The notes: generated from the letters alone by a model not told the origin. A DNA stretch of 64,000 nt from Flavobacterium sp. HSC-61S13 (GCF_024171535.1 NZ_JALJZV010000018.1:1-64000); one strand, 5' to 3'. Shown: positions 46,471-56,653, counted from the stretch's first letter. Translations and numbers: made by a program.

Positions 46471-48482
46471 TAGATTTTCTTTATTTCGACAGTGATTATA
46501 GTTCCTTTCTTATCTGAATATATTTTAGCTGATCCACCAATCACCCGGCTTCGTTCAATGATGTTGTGTAGTCCGAAAGAGTTACTATTGTTCAACACCT
46601 CATTGACATCAAATCCCTTACCATTGTCTTTAATTTCAATATAAATACTATTTCTGTCCTCAGTAATAGAAATTTTAGCTGCAACGGCCTCCGCATATTT
46701 AATGATATTGGATAGCGCTTCTTGAATGATTCGATATATCTGCAGTTCCACAGACGTGGATAAGGTAGCTTGGTAATCAATCTCAGCCGTTACCATAAAT
46801 CCATTAGTGGTTTGTGCTCGCTCTACCAATTGATTGATCGTCGCCTTAAGCCCTACTTTATCAAACATAATCGGATGTAGATTTCTGCTTATACTTCTGA
46901 TGTCATTAATGATACTGTCTATTTTTTGGTCGGTTTGACTGGATTTTTGTTCCATAGAATTTTTCAAACTCAGTAGCTCGTGACTCACACTATCGTGAAG
47001 GTCACTGGCAATTCGCTTGCGTTCTTCTTCTGTTTTCTCCAAAAGTTGCTTGGTATACATTTGCGCATGTGCCTTTTCTACTTTTAACTTCCTTTGTTTT
47101 TGTCTTAAAATCACCGCCAAAACCAGAAGTACGAAAACAATCAATGCCGAAAACAATAAAGCAATCGTCGTGTTTTTATTGATCAAGCTCTTTTGTTGAA
47201 AAGCAATTTGTTGTTCTTTTTTCTCGGTCTGATATTGAGCGTTCAATTCAACAACCTTGTTGACCATTTCCTCTTTACCGATGCTGTCTTTCATCATCTC
47301 AAAATCGGTCCGGTAGTCCAAGGCTTTTTCGAAATTTTTCTTCGCAATCGCATCATTTAACAAGGTGGCATAAAAGTCGCGTGCCTTGGAGAAGTTCCGC
47401 TTTTCCAAAAAACCTGGAATCATATTTTCGATAAACTGGGTATCTTTAATTCCCCTATTTACTTTTATTTCATAGGTGGCCAACATCACGTCGTATTCTA
47501 AATTAGCAATCTTGGAATCTAAGGCTATGATCTCGGGTCTAATTTCATCTAAAACCAACTTCGCGTCCTCAAATTTACCTTCATCTAGCAATTTGACGTT
47601 GTGGTACGACGCTAAAGACACTTTTATAGAAGTATCGTTAAGACCACTTTGTTTAAAGGCTCGATAAGTGGAATCTATCAGGGGATACATCTTATCGAAT
47701 TGCTTGGTGTGATCGTAGATATTAATCTTATTAAAAAGGCAGATAAAAACATTTGTTTGGTTGACTTTTCTGTTTAAAACAGCATATTTCAAAGCCGCAT
47801 TAATGCTTCGAATCGCATTATCTGCGTCATTGGATCCCATATAAATATTAGACGAATTGAGATGTATACCCAATAAAGCCGATATATTATCTGTTTTACT
47901 GATGTACTCTAAGGCCTTAAAGTTGTTTTCCAAGGCTAGTTTTTGATTTCCCATCCAAAAATAACAAGTCGAAATGGTTCGGTAAGAATCCCCAATTCTA
48001 TAATAACTCAGATAGTCTGTAGCTTCAAGTAAGGTGATCTGTCGATAATTTTCAATGGCTTTAGTAAAATCTCCTTTATCGTAATAATAGTCTCCTAAAT
48101 AGGTGTAAACAAAAGTACTGTTGATCGGAGCCACTTTGTCTTTATAGAGCGTCGCGAAAGAAGTTAAGGTTTCCAAAAACAGTTGGTCAAAGTAAAAGAA
48201 GCCCGAATTATTCAAACTGACAAACTCCATAGCTTTAGCAGCATCTTTATAGTTCTTCTCTCTAATTTTTTGATTGTAATACTTGTAAAAGGTTGTCTGA
48301 TAATTTTCTTGATGATAGTTATTTGGTTCTTCTAACCAGGTGGTGATACTGTCAAACTGTTGCGAATGGTCCTTTTTATAGATTATCGATTGATCTTTAT
48401 ATTGTTGGCAGCTACCCAAGAATATTACCGATATCAAAGCCATCAGCAAACCAATACTTATTTTATTATTCACAAACATCAA
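46470..48482 (-). CDS. Hybrid-anchor sensor histidine kinase with TPR sensor domain
   Basis: 670 residues. The N-terminus has a lipoprotein-type signal with Cys25 (FLGSCQQ). Residues about 50-420 are tetratricopeptide-type repeats, then a membrane helix (about 436-458, TTIALLFSALIVFVLLVLAV). A HisKA_3 dimerisation domain follows with the phospho-acceptor His496 in RIASDLHDSVSHELLSL, and an HATPase domain with NGKGF and SFGLHNI. This is the NarX/DegS-like group that pairs with NarL-type regulators. If the lipobox is used, the kinase is held by both a lipid and a helix, with TPRs in the periplasm. Its ligand is unknown. Confidence 0.93.
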   Translation of the reverse strand: MMFVNNKISIGLLMALISVIFLGSCQQYKDQSIIYKKDHSQQFDSITTWLEEPNNYHQENYQTTFYKYYNQKIREKNYKDAAKAMEFVSLNNSGFFYFDQLFLETLTSFATLYKDKVAPINSTFVYTYLGDYYYDKGDFTKAIENYRQITLLEATDYLSYYRIGDSYRTISTCYFWMGNQKLALENNFKALEYISKTDNISALLGIHLNSSNIYMGSNDADNAIRSINAALKYAVLNRKVNQTNVFICLFNKINIYDHTKQFDKMYPLIDSTYRAFKQSGLNDTSIKVSLASYHNVKLLDEGKFEDAKLVLDEIRPEIIALDSKIANLEYDVMLATYEIKVNRGIKDTQFIENMIPGFLEKRNFSKARDFYATLLNDAIAKKNFEKALDYRTDFEMMKDSIGKEEMVNKVVELNAQYQTEKKEQQIAFQQKSLINKNTTIALLFSALIVFVLLVLAVILRQKQRKLKVEKAHAQMYTKQLLEKTEEERKRIASDLHDSVSHELLSLKNSMEQKSSQTDQKIDSIINDIRSISRNLHPIMFDKVGLKATINQLVERAQTTNGFMVTAEIDYQATLSTSVELQIYRIIQEALSNIIKYAEAVAAKISITEDRNSIYIEIKDNGKGFDVNEVLNNSNSFGLHNIIERSRVIGGSAKIYSDKKGTIITVEIKKI

Positions 48483-48496
48483 TTATTATTTTTAAA

Positions 48497-48504
48497 CAAA
48501 AGTA
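48497..48504 (-). promoter_or_regulatory. -7 element for the histidine kinase operon
   Basis: TACTTTTG on the minus strand, 14 bases before the kinase start. This short distance would leave a very short leader; Met2 gives slightly more room. Confidence 0.4.
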
Positions 48505-48628
48505 TCCTATTCTATCCAATAAATATGTTTTTGTTAAAAATATAGGGTTTCCCCTTGTATGATATTATTTTTTTATCAATCAGTTTTGTAGTGAATTACT
48601 AACGACTATTTAATCCGCATTCAGGCTT

Positions 48629-51600
48629 ATGAAAAAAAACTATTTATTAACACCATTCAAAGTTCCTATCGCACTAGTACTACTGTGCTTTATAACTTTT
48701 TCAACCTGGGCACAGAGCATTACGACTCATCCCACAACGTTGACAAAAAATGATGGCCAAGCAGCATCATTCCACGTTGTCGTGAACGGCACTGTCTCGG
48801 CATACCAATGGCAAGTTAGTCGCGATGGCGGTTTAACTTACAAATCAATTACTGATGACAACACCTATAGCGGTAGTAAAACAACAACGCTTAACATCGG
48901 TAAAGCGAGTCTTGCCATGAATGGGAATTTCTATCAGCTAACTACAGTCGTTAATGGGCAATCGTTAACTTCCCGTCAAGCCATACTAAATGTATTTCCA
49001 TCCAATAGCTCTGCGCAGTGGGATTTACAGGGTAGTGCGGGCTTTTCAGAGCAACCCACTGCGAGTTACGCAAATATCGTATTTGCACCAAACGGCACGT
49101 CCTACGTCGCCTACATGGATGGCTTAATGGGAAAAATTTCTGTAATGAAATGGAATGGTTCTAGTTGGGAGAAAGTAGGATTATCCGGTTTCTCTGCAGG
49201 AATGGCCAATCATGTCAAAATAGCAATCTCCCCTTTAGGTGTCCCATACGTCGCTTTTATGGATGATGTAAACTTGGGCAAGGCAACAGTCATGAAATTT
49301 GATGGTAGTCAATGGGTAAATGTCGGATCTGCTGGTTTTTCTGCCGGCAAGGCTTATCATTTGTCCTTGGCCTTCCATCAAACGGAACATCCATACTTAG
49401 CCTTTTCCGATGGATCTGTAGGTAACAAAGCCTCTGTGATGAAATTTGACGGAACAACTTGGCAGATTTTCGGAACTTCCGGTTTTTCAAATGGCGGATG
49501 CACTTCCCTTAATTTGGCTTTTAACGGATCGGGAGTTCCTTATGTAGGTTATGTGGATTCCAAGGATTTTTTAAACCCGAATATCACCGTAATGACCTTT
49601 ATAAACAACAGCTGGACCGTAGTGGGTAGTCCCGCATTCTATCCCGAAAGAATCAATGATGCGAATTTGGCCTTAGACCCTACTGGAACACCTTATGTCG
49701 CGTTTCGAGTTGGAAAATATGGCAACAAGGCAAATGTCATGAAATTTGATGGAATTAGCTGGCAATCAGTAGGAACTCCACATTTTTCGGAAAACGCCTC
49801 CACCATGTTAACTTTTATCATAGATCGCTTAGGTGATCCTTATGTGACCTTTATTGACAGTGGTAAAAACAACACCAATCAAGCCAGTGTAATGAAATGG
49901 AACGGAAATGAATGGGTACTTGTGGGAGAAGCTAGTTTCTCTCAAGCTGCGGTAAATTATCCACGTATTGCGCTTGATCTCCATTCCAACCCATTTGTAG
50001 CTTATACAGATCAAGCCTATGGTGGAAAAATGACTGTGATGAAATTCCTTGCAGCAGCTCCAACCATCACTCAACAACCCACTGATCAAAACGTTTTAGC
50101 TACTCAATCTACCGAGTTTAGCGTAATCACTACGGCAATCACTCCGACATATCAATGGCAAATCAGTACTGATGAAGGAAAAACCTTTAACCCAATTACT
50201 GATGGAAGTGTTTATACTGGAGCTACGACCTCAATACTAAATCTTAACCATGCAAACGCTTCGATGAACGGCTATTTGTATCGAGTAGTAATCAACAACG
50301 GTAAAGACAGTTATTCTGATAGCGCTGCGTTAACAGTCCAATCGGGTATCCTCATTCAACAGCAACCTCAAGACATAACGGCTTGCCCGGGTAACAATGC
50401 CTCGTTAAGCGTTCTAGCGACAGGAGTAACAAACTATCAATGGCAACTCGACGAAGGCCTAGGATATTACGATCTAATAGACAATAGCAGCTATGTTGGA
50501 ACCAATAGTGCTACACTGACAATTAATGGCGTTACTATAGCTATGAACGGTTATAAATATCGCGTATTTCTATCGGCAAGTTCCGCACCTACAATTACTC
50601 AAACAGCACTACTAAGCATTCCTACTTTAATCGTTGATTCGGAAATCACAGAACTTTCCTGCTCAGGCGGTAATACAGCTAAAATTGCCCTAAGCACAAC
50701 TGGAGGAACGGCACCTTATTCGTATTTGTGGAACAACAAGGAAACGAGCGACAGCATTAGCAATCTAACTGCAGCTACATACAGTGTAGTGATTACAGAT
50801 GCAAATGGATGTATCAATACCAAGATTTTCGACATCATTAAACCTTCAGCCATCACGATCGTAGACAGTCAAAGCAATGTCACTTGTAACGGTGCTTCAA
50901 ACGGAACAGTCACTGCAACTGCTAGTGGAGGAACAGCCCCGTATGCTTACTCTTGGTCACCTAAAGGAGGTACGACACAAACCGCTACTGGATTAACTGC
51001 AGGAACCTACACGGTTACCGTAACGGATTCGAAAGGTTGTGTGATCAATCATTCCTATGAGATAACAGAACCCACAGCTTTAAATGCAAATACATCCCAA
51101 CAAAATGTAGCCTGTTTTGGCAGCGCAACTGCTTCTGCTTCTGCAACACCCACAGGTGGAACTGCTCCATACAGCTTCAAATGGTCAAACGGCGCAACAA
51201 CGCAAGGAGTAACTGGATTGAGCATGGGCGATCACCAGCTTGTTATTACAGATGCAAAAGGCTGTAGTATAACTAAAGAATTTAACATTCTTCAATATCC
51301 AAAAATGGAAGTCGTTACATCTCAGACAGATGTTATTTGTTATGGATCATTTACAGGATCAGCCACAGTCGTTGTAAGTGGGGGAGCTTCCGGCTATACG
51401 TACTCTTGGGCGCCAATTGGTGGATCTGAATCAACTGCTACAGGACTTCAAGCAGGACAATATGCCGTTACAATTACCGACGCAAAAGGATGTACAACCA
51501 CCGAATCCTTTACTATTGCACAACCAGAACCTTTGGTTATCACTAGCACACAAACCAATATCAGTTGTAGTGGTAATCCTTATGGAACGGCAACCATAGA

Positions 51601-53338
51601 AACCACTGGTGGTAGCGCTCCATATACATATATTTGGACTACTCCTAACGCTGTGCTAAACCAAGCAATCGACCTCACTTTGGGAACTTATACCGTGCAG
51701 GTCACGGATGCGAAAGGTTGTACTGCAACTCAGGACATAGTCATTATTTCAGAGACCGTTATCACGTTGTGGAATGGAACTTCATGGAGTAACGGAAGCC
51801 CGAATTCTTTGGATACTCGTGCTATCTTTCAAGCCGACTTTATTATTGATACAAACATAAAAGCATGCTCCATTTCTGTGGAGAACAACGCCAAAGTTGT
51901 TATAAAGTCAGGAAATACCCTGACCGTTAATCACGAAGTAGCTATTGAAGTAGGCGCCGATTTAATCATAGAAGATCAAGCCAATCTCTTGCAAATACAA
52001 GACAACACCAATTCGGGTATGGCAACCGTAATCAGTCGAAGTTCACCGATGAAATGGTTGGATTACACCATCTGGTCGTCTTCAGTTTCCAGTCAAAATG
52101 TATTTGACTTTTCACCAGAAACCGTAAGCTCCCGTATATTTACTTATAAAGGGAATTTACAAACCGTGAATCAGTCTCCGATAAACAGTACGCTATTATC
52201 TAACCAATCAGTTATGGAAATTGGTTATGGATATTTCTTTAGAGCACCCAATACGTACCATTCCCAATTGCCAAATTCAGCAGTATACGAAGGGAAGTTT
52301 CGAGGGGTTTTAAATAACGGCGCATTAGTGGTGAATACTTATGGTTCACAGTTTACCTCTGTAGGAAACCCCTATCCGTCTGCTTTAGATCTATCTGATA
52401 TCGTGACAAATTATAGTGCAACGGTATATTTCTATACCAACTCTTACGAATATATCAACGGAGCGTATGCGGGTAATAATTATGCCAGCTATAACAGCAC
52501 TGGTGCAACGAGTTCAGGCAATGGAATAGTTCCTACAGGAGTGGTACAAAAGGGACAAGGCTTTATAATTGAAACACCAACTTCTGCTATAGAATTCAAC
52601 AATAGCATGCGTGTAAACACCGGTGGAGCTATGATGAAACCCAATATCATAGAGCGTCACAGGTATTGGATCGACCTTGTAGATACTAAAACCAAACTAT
52701 TATACAACCAGATATTGGTCGGCTATTTACAAGGCGCTACCAGCGGTTTTGACGATGGAAAAGACGCTAAGTTATTGGGTCATGACGGAACTACTTTATA
52801 TTCTTTAATTGACCATGATCAAACCGGCTATATCATTCAAGGTAAGGGTTTACCTTTTGTCTCTACCGACAAAGTAACACTTGGATTTAAGGCTGTAGAA
52901 ACGGGGAATTTCACGATAAAAATCAATAAAAGCGACGGCTTATTCGAACAAGATCAGCCTATCATCTTAATTGATAAATTATTGAATATAGAACATGATC
53001 TGATCCAGGGAGACTACCTGTTTACCAGTGAAAGTGGTTTATATAATCAACGTTTTGAGATTGTTTACAATTCGCAGAAACTGGCCACTGAGAAACCAAA
53101 AGATGTAGATATTAACGATTGGCTGGCTTATAAAAAAGGTGACCTCTTACAAATTGAGAGTATTGGTTTTGACATACAATATGTTGAAGTTTATGATATG
53201 TTGGGAAAACGATTGTTTAAATCTCCAAAAATCAATGCTAAAAATTATGTATTACCACTCATCAATAATCAACAAATTTTGATTATCAAACTCCAAACAA
53301 TGGAGAATCAAACCTTATACAAAAAAATTAAAAACTAA
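48629..53338 (+). CDS. Large surface protein: Ig-like domains, seven-repeat propeller, SprB repeats, T9SS-type end
   Basis: 1569 residues. Order: signal peptide (1-29, ending TWAQ); Ig-like domain 1 (about 30-120, YQWQ...MNG); seven repeats of about 49 residues (about 127-473), each with a PYVAF-type strand and a VMKFDG..W..VG strand, predicted to fold as a seven-bladed beta-propeller; Ig-like domains 2 and 3 (about 474-660); five SprB repeats (about 665-1040, GGTAPYSY...ITDAKGC); a WNGTSWSNGSPN region with beta-helix character (about 1043-1480); and a C-terminal beta domain (about 1485-1569, VEVYDMLGKRLFK) like a type A T9SS sorting domain. A secreted, cell-surface adhesin is the likely role; SprB itself is a gliding adhesin. 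It is divergent from a two-component system. Confidence 0.88.
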   Translation: MKKNYLLTPFKVPIALVLLCFITFSTWAQSITTHPTTLTKNDGQAASFHVVVNGTVSAYQWQVSRDGGLTYKSITDDNTYSGSKTTTLNIGKASLAMNGNFYQLTTVVNGQSLTSRQAILNVFPSNSSAQWDLQGSAGFSEQPTASYANIVFAPNGTSYVAYMDGLMGKISVMKWNGSSWEKVGLSGFSAGMANHVKIAISPLGVPYVAFMDDVNLGKATVMKFDGSQWVNVGSAGFSAGKAYHLSLAFHQTEHPYLAFSDGSVGNKASVMKFDGTTWQIFGTSGFSNGGCTSLNLAFNGSGVPYVGYVDSKDFLNPNITVMTFINNSWTVVGSPAFYPERINDANLALDPTGTPYVAFRVGKYGNKANVMKFDGISWQSVGTPHFSENASTMLTFIIDRLGDPYVTFIDSGKNNTNQASVMKWNGNEWVLVGEASFSQAAVNYPRIALDLHSNPFVAYTDQAYGGKMTVMKFLAAAPTITQQPTDQNVLATQSTEFSVITTAITPTYQWQISTDEGKTFNPITDGSVYTGATTSILNLNHANASMNGYLYRVVINNGKDSYSDSAALTVQSGILIQQQPQDITACPGNNASLSVLATGVTNYQWQLDEGLGYYDLIDNSSYVGTNSATLTINGVTIAMNGYKYRVFLSASSAPTITQTALLSIPTLIVDSEITELSCSGGNTAKIALSTTGGTAPYSYLWNNKETSDSISNLTAATYSVVITDANGCINTKIFDIIKPSAITIVDSQSNVTCNGASNGTVTATASGGTAPYAYSWSPKGGTTQTATGLTAGTYTVTVTDSKGCVINHSYEITEPTALNANTSQQNVACFGSATASASATPTGGTAPYSFKWSNGATTQGVTGLSMGDHQLVITDAKGCSITKEFNILQYPKMEVVTSQTDVICYGSFTGSATVVVSGGASGYTYSWAPIGGSESTATGLQAGQYAVTITDAKGCTTTESFTIAQPEPLVITSTQTNISCSGNPYGTATIETTGGSAPYTYIWTTPNAVLNQAIDLTLGTYTVQVTDAKGCTATQDIVIISETVITLWNGTSWSNGSPNSLDTRAIFQADFIIDTNIKACSISVENNAKVVIKSGNTLTVNHEVAIEVGADLIIEDQANLLQIQDNTNSGMATVISRSSPMKWLDYTIWSSSVSSQNVFDFSPETVSSRIFTYKGNLQTVNQSPINSTLLSNQSVMEIGYGYFFRAPNTYHSQLPNSAVYEGKFRGVLNNGALVVNTYGSQFTSVGNPYPSALDLSDIVTNYSATVYFYTNSYEYINGAYAGNNYASYNSTGATSSGNGIVPTGVVQKGQGFIIETPTSAIEFNNSMRVNTGGAMMKPNIIERHRYWIDLVDTKTKLLYNQILVGYLQGATSGFDDGKDAKLLGHDGTTLYSLIDHDQTGYIIQGKGLPFVSTDKVTLGFKAVETGNFTIKINKSDGLFEQDQPIILIDKLLNIEHDLIQGDYLFTSESGLYNQRFEIVYNSQKLATEKPKDVDINDWLAYKKGDLLQIESIGFDIQYVEVYDMLGKRLFKSPKINAKNYVLPLINNQQILIIKLQTMENQTLYKKIKN

Positions 53339-53387
53339 ATCCACACCCGTTGTACTTTGCTACCGCGGGTTTTTAAAATACAACCCT

Positions 53388-53609
53388 ATGAAAAACTACC
53401 CAAAAAAAATAGTCCTACTACTTTTTGTTACCGCTACAACTTTCAATGTTTTTGCCCAACCCGGCTATCCCACTGGTGAACCAGATACACCACCGGTACC
53501 GATTGATGATTATATTCCACACTTTGTTGTATTAGCTGTAGTGATTGCAGTCTATTGGTTTTTCAAGAATTCTCGTAAAAAGAAAAAACCATATAGATCA
53601 GAGTATTAA
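53388..53609 (+). CDS. Tiny exported protein with PID-type C-terminal sorting-like tail
   Basis: 73 residues. A signal peptide (about 1-24, ending NVFAQ) is followed by only about 18 residues of proline-rich sequence (PGYPTGEPDTPPVPIDDYIP), then one membrane helix (about 45-61, FVVLAVVIAVYWFF) and a basic end (KNSRKKKKPYR). The layout, a P-I-D motif then a helix then a basic cluster, resembles exosortase-type C-terminal sorting signals described in Flavobacteriia. No enzyme for it is seen in the window. It lies 49 bases after the large surface-protein gene, probably on the same transcript. Confidence 0.72.
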   Translation: MKNYPKKIVLLLFVTATTFNVFAQPGYPTGEPDTPPVPIDDYIPHFVVLAVVIAVYWFFKNSRKKKKPYRSEY

Positions 53610-53612
53610 TAA

Positions 53613-53643
53613 AAAGAGGTACTATTGTTAACAGCACCTCTTT
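53613..53643 (+). terminator. Hairpin after the small exported protein
   Basis: AAAGAGGT and ACCTCTTT form an 8-bp stem with a 15-base loop. Confidence 0.55.
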
Positions 53644-53701
53644 AGATTTCATTATGGCTAGTAATTAGCGATACGCGTTGATCACAAATTGAGTTTCGCT
53701 C

Positions 53702-53736
53702 AAAAAAAAAGGAGTTGCCATAGACAACTCCTTTTT
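53702..53736 (-). terminator. Terminator after the TonB-dependent receptor gene
   Basis: AAAAGGAGTTG and CAACTCCTTTT form an 11-bp stem with a long T run on the minus strand. Confidence 0.9.
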
Positions 53737-53755
53737 AATATATTCTAATGTCGAA

Positions 53756-56614
53756 TTAGAATTCGAAACGCATCGTAAAGTTCCAAGTTCTTCCAACTCC
53801 GAAGTATACTTCATTCGTTTTATCTAAGCCTTTATAAAAACCATTAGCTAAATAGCTTTGATAATCTTCATTATAAGTTTTATTTTGACCTGTTGGTAAT
53901 TTGGTTTTAGAATCTACAAGACCTTTAAACTCTGCTTCTGTCAAAGCGATATTGTTTGTTCTTGATTCCGAAACATATACTCTATCCAAAACATTGTTTA
54001 CGTTTAAACGCATAGTAAAGGCATTTTGTTTTGCTTTACCTACATCCATTCTATAAGAAACCCCAGCATCTAACAATCCGAAAGCTGGTAATCTTAACGA
54101 TCCTTTATGGTCTGGTTTTGTAAAATTCTCTGGGTTGATGTTTGCATAGTAACGGTCGTTGTATCTAAAGTTACCATCCACTTTTAAACCACCAGTCACT
54201 TTAATAACAGCTCCGATATTCATTGATGTTTGTGGGGCTTCACCTACTCTAACTCCGTCTAAATACAAGGTGTTTTGTAAAGGATTACCATCTATATCTA
54301 CAATCGCTTGATTGTCTTGTTCATCCAAATAAGTTGCCGTTACATTACCTTTGTATTTCCAGTCTCCGTAAGAGAATGAACCGGTAATGGTAGCCCAATC
54401 TGTAGCATAATAAACAAAATCAACCTCTGCACCCATATGTACTTGTTCAACACCGTACATATTAGCAAATCCGAAAATTGTTTTCTTATTATCAATAAGA
54501 TCTGTAAACGTAGCTTTAGTTCTTAAAATTCTATCTTTCCAAGTTGTTCTATATAAGTTCACATTGGCATTGAATTTATTTGTTCTCAATCCGTATCCAG
54601 CTTCAATCCCAATGATTTTTTCATTTTTTAAATCTGGATTGACATCATTTTTGTTGTTTAAATAAACGCCACCGTTCATATAAGGTTGTCTCGAGTAATA
54701 CCCTGCATTAGCGAATACATTGTGGTATTCATTGATGTTGTAGTTAACTCCCCCCTTAACATTTCCACCAACGATATCTTTCCAGTCGGTGATATAGTTT
54801 GGCTCATTTGGTTTTGGGTTCGCTTGATTATAACTAAAGTAATCCAATCTTCTAAAAGATTGATTAGAAACAGCACCTTGAATAAAAGCGGTTAAATTGT
54901 CTTTAGAGTACTCTAATTGAGTAAATCCACCAATCCAGTTTACCTCACCGTCGTTATCAAAACCGATTTTTTCTCTACCACTCATACTTTCGAATGGGTT
55001 GAAGCTTGGTTTAGCATTATACGTTTGGTAAACGTAAGTACTTCCTGGATAATTTTTATTGCTTTTATCTTCATAACCATCAGCACCTAATAAGTCTGTT
55101 AAGACTTGATAGTGGTATCCTTTATAGGTTCTTGCATCAAGTCCAATATCCCATGTTAAGGTATTGGAAATTTTGGTATTCAAATTAATCACGGCACCAT
55201 ACCAATCGTGTGAATTAATATTGGATCTTCTAGAAAGTCCATTCGAAGATGAATTCAGGTTTTCACCATTATTGATAACTTTATCAGCTCCAAAATCAGC
55301 TATATGACTCCCTTGATTCCATGCTACGATATCGTCAAAACGAACATTTCCATTTGCATCTCTAAAAGTAGCCGAACGTTCTCCACTAACTTTGTTGATT
55401 TGTCCAATGGCTCCTGTTCCTCCCCCGCGACCCCAAGATCCATAAAATACAGAACTCAACTTCATGATGTCGTTAATCTTAAAATCCCAGTTTAAAGAGG
55501 CAACTGGTTTGTGGTAATAGTTTCTCTTCCAAGAAAACTCTTTTCCGTTTAAATAACCTGAATCTGCATTATATCTGCGATTTGGCTCTCCATCTGAACC
55601 GTATTGTAAATAGTCGTTGATACTACTGTTGGTCGATCTTTGATCATGCCATTGTGTAGCTCCAGTAAAAGTGAACTGAAAGTTATGACGTGCATCTTTG
55701 GTTCTATATCCTAAACCTAAATAATAATTAGTCCCTTCAAATTTGGTTCCATCCACATACCCATCTCCCATAGTTTGAGACAATAATACGGAGGCTGAAA
55801 GTCCATTATCTAATAATCCAGTAGAATAAGAAGCCGAAGCTTTAAAATAGTCGTTGTTACCTACACCCGTAGAAATTACAGCACCTTCTTTGGCATCCGC
55901 AGTTCTTGTTAAAACGTTTATCGTACCTCCAACAGAAGAAATCGCTAATTTGGATGATCCCAATCCTCTTTGTACTTGCATAGCAGAAGTAACATCTGCC
56001 AATCCAGACCAGTTTGACCAATATACACTACCACCCTCCATATCGTTGATAGGCATACCATTAATCATCACTGCAATGTTTTTTTGATCAAATCCACGGA
56101 TATTAATCTTTGAATCTCCATATCCACCACCACCTTTAGTAGCGAAAACAGATGGGGTAGTGTTTAAGATCTCTGGAAATTCTTGAGATCCTAATTTTTC
56201 TTGGATTTCAGCAGCTTTAATGGTAGAAACCGCAACCGGTGTTTTACGATCTTTTGCTACATCGGCTACACCCATGATAACAATGTCTCCCAATACATTT
56301 CCATCTTCTGCTAAAGCCACCTTACCTAAGTTTAGTGTTTTTCCTGCAGTAAAGGAAAAAGGAATCGTTCTTGTAGTGTATCCGACAAAACTAATCACCA
56401 AATGCCCTGACTCTGCAGCAGTACTTAGTGTGAATTTACCGTCAACATCTGAGGAGGTACCGTTGGTGGAACCTTTTAGAACAATACTCGCTCCGGGTAA
56501 TGCTTCATTAAGAGCTCCATCAATTACACTCCCTGTAATTTGATTTTGTGAAAGTGCGGATATGGAAGTAAAAATAAATACAACCATTAACATCCAGTTC
56601 TTCAATTTTTTCAT
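53756..56614 (-). CDS. TonB-dependent receptor with carboxypeptidase-regulatory-like N-domain
   Basis: 952 residues. Signal peptide about 1-22 (ending SALSQ). A CarboxypepD_reg-like domain follows (about 24-110, GSVIDGALNEALPGASIVL), then the plug (about 115-230, with KINIRGFDQKNIAVMINGMP and SSVGGTINV) and the 22-strand barrel ending in aromatic MRFEF. It takes up a substrate across the outer membrane using TonB energy. No SusD partner lies next to it, so it is not a classical SusCD pair; the substrate (iron complex, vitamin or glycan) cannot be told. TAATTTTG at 56646-56653 is the likely -7 element. Confidence 0.95.
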   Translation of the reverse strand: MKKLKNWMLMVVFIFTSISALSQNQITGSVIDGALNEALPGASIVLKGSTNGTSSDVDGKFTLSTAAESGHLVISFVGYTTRTIPFSFTAGKTLNLGKVALAEDGNVLGDIVIMGVADVAKDRKTPVAVSTIKAAEIQEKLGSQEFPEILNTTPSVFATKGGGGYGDSKINIRGFDQKNIAVMINGMPINDMEGGSVYWSNWSGLADVTSAMQVQRGLGSSKLAISSVGGTINVLTRTADAKEGAVISTGVGNNDYFKASASYSTGLLDNGLSASVLLSQTMGDGYVDGTKFEGTNYYLGLGYRTKDARHNFQFTFTGATQWHDQRSTNSSINDYLQYGSDGEPNRRYNADSGYLNGKEFSWKRNYYHKPVASLNWDFKINDIMKLSSVFYGSWGRGGGTGAIGQINKVSGERSATFRDANGNVRFDDIVAWNQGSHIADFGADKVINNGENLNSSSNGLSRRSNINSHDWYGAVINLNTKISNTLTWDIGLDARTYKGYHYQVLTDLLGADGYEDKSNKNYPGSTYVYQTYNAKPSFNPFESMSGREKIGFDNDGEVNWIGGFTQLEYSKDNLTAFIQGAVSNQSFRRLDYFSYNQANPKPNEPNYITDWKDIVGGNVKGGVNYNINEYHNVFANAGYYSRQPYMNGGVYLNNKNDVNPDLKNEKIIGIEAGYGLRTNKFNANVNLYRTTWKDRILRTKATFTDLIDNKKTIFGFANMYGVEQVHMGAEVDFVYYATDWATITGSFSYGDWKYKGNVTATYLDEQDNQAIVDIDGNPLQNTLYLDGVRVGEAPQTSMNIGAVIKVTGGLKVDGNFRYNDRYYANINPENFTKPDHKGSLRLPAFGLLDAGVSYRMDVGKAKQNAFTMRLNVNNVLDRVYVSESRTNNIALTEAEFKGLVDSKTKLPTGQNKTYNEDYQSYLANGFYKGLDKTNEVYFGVGRTWNFTMRFEF

Positions 56615-56645
56615 TTTGATTAAGTGATAAGTTTATTTTTCACTG

Positions 56646-56653
56646 CAAAATTA
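56646..56653 (-). promoter_or_regulatory. -7 element for the TonB-dependent receptor
   Basis: TAATTTTG on the minus strand, 31 bases before the start codon. Confidence 0.55.
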
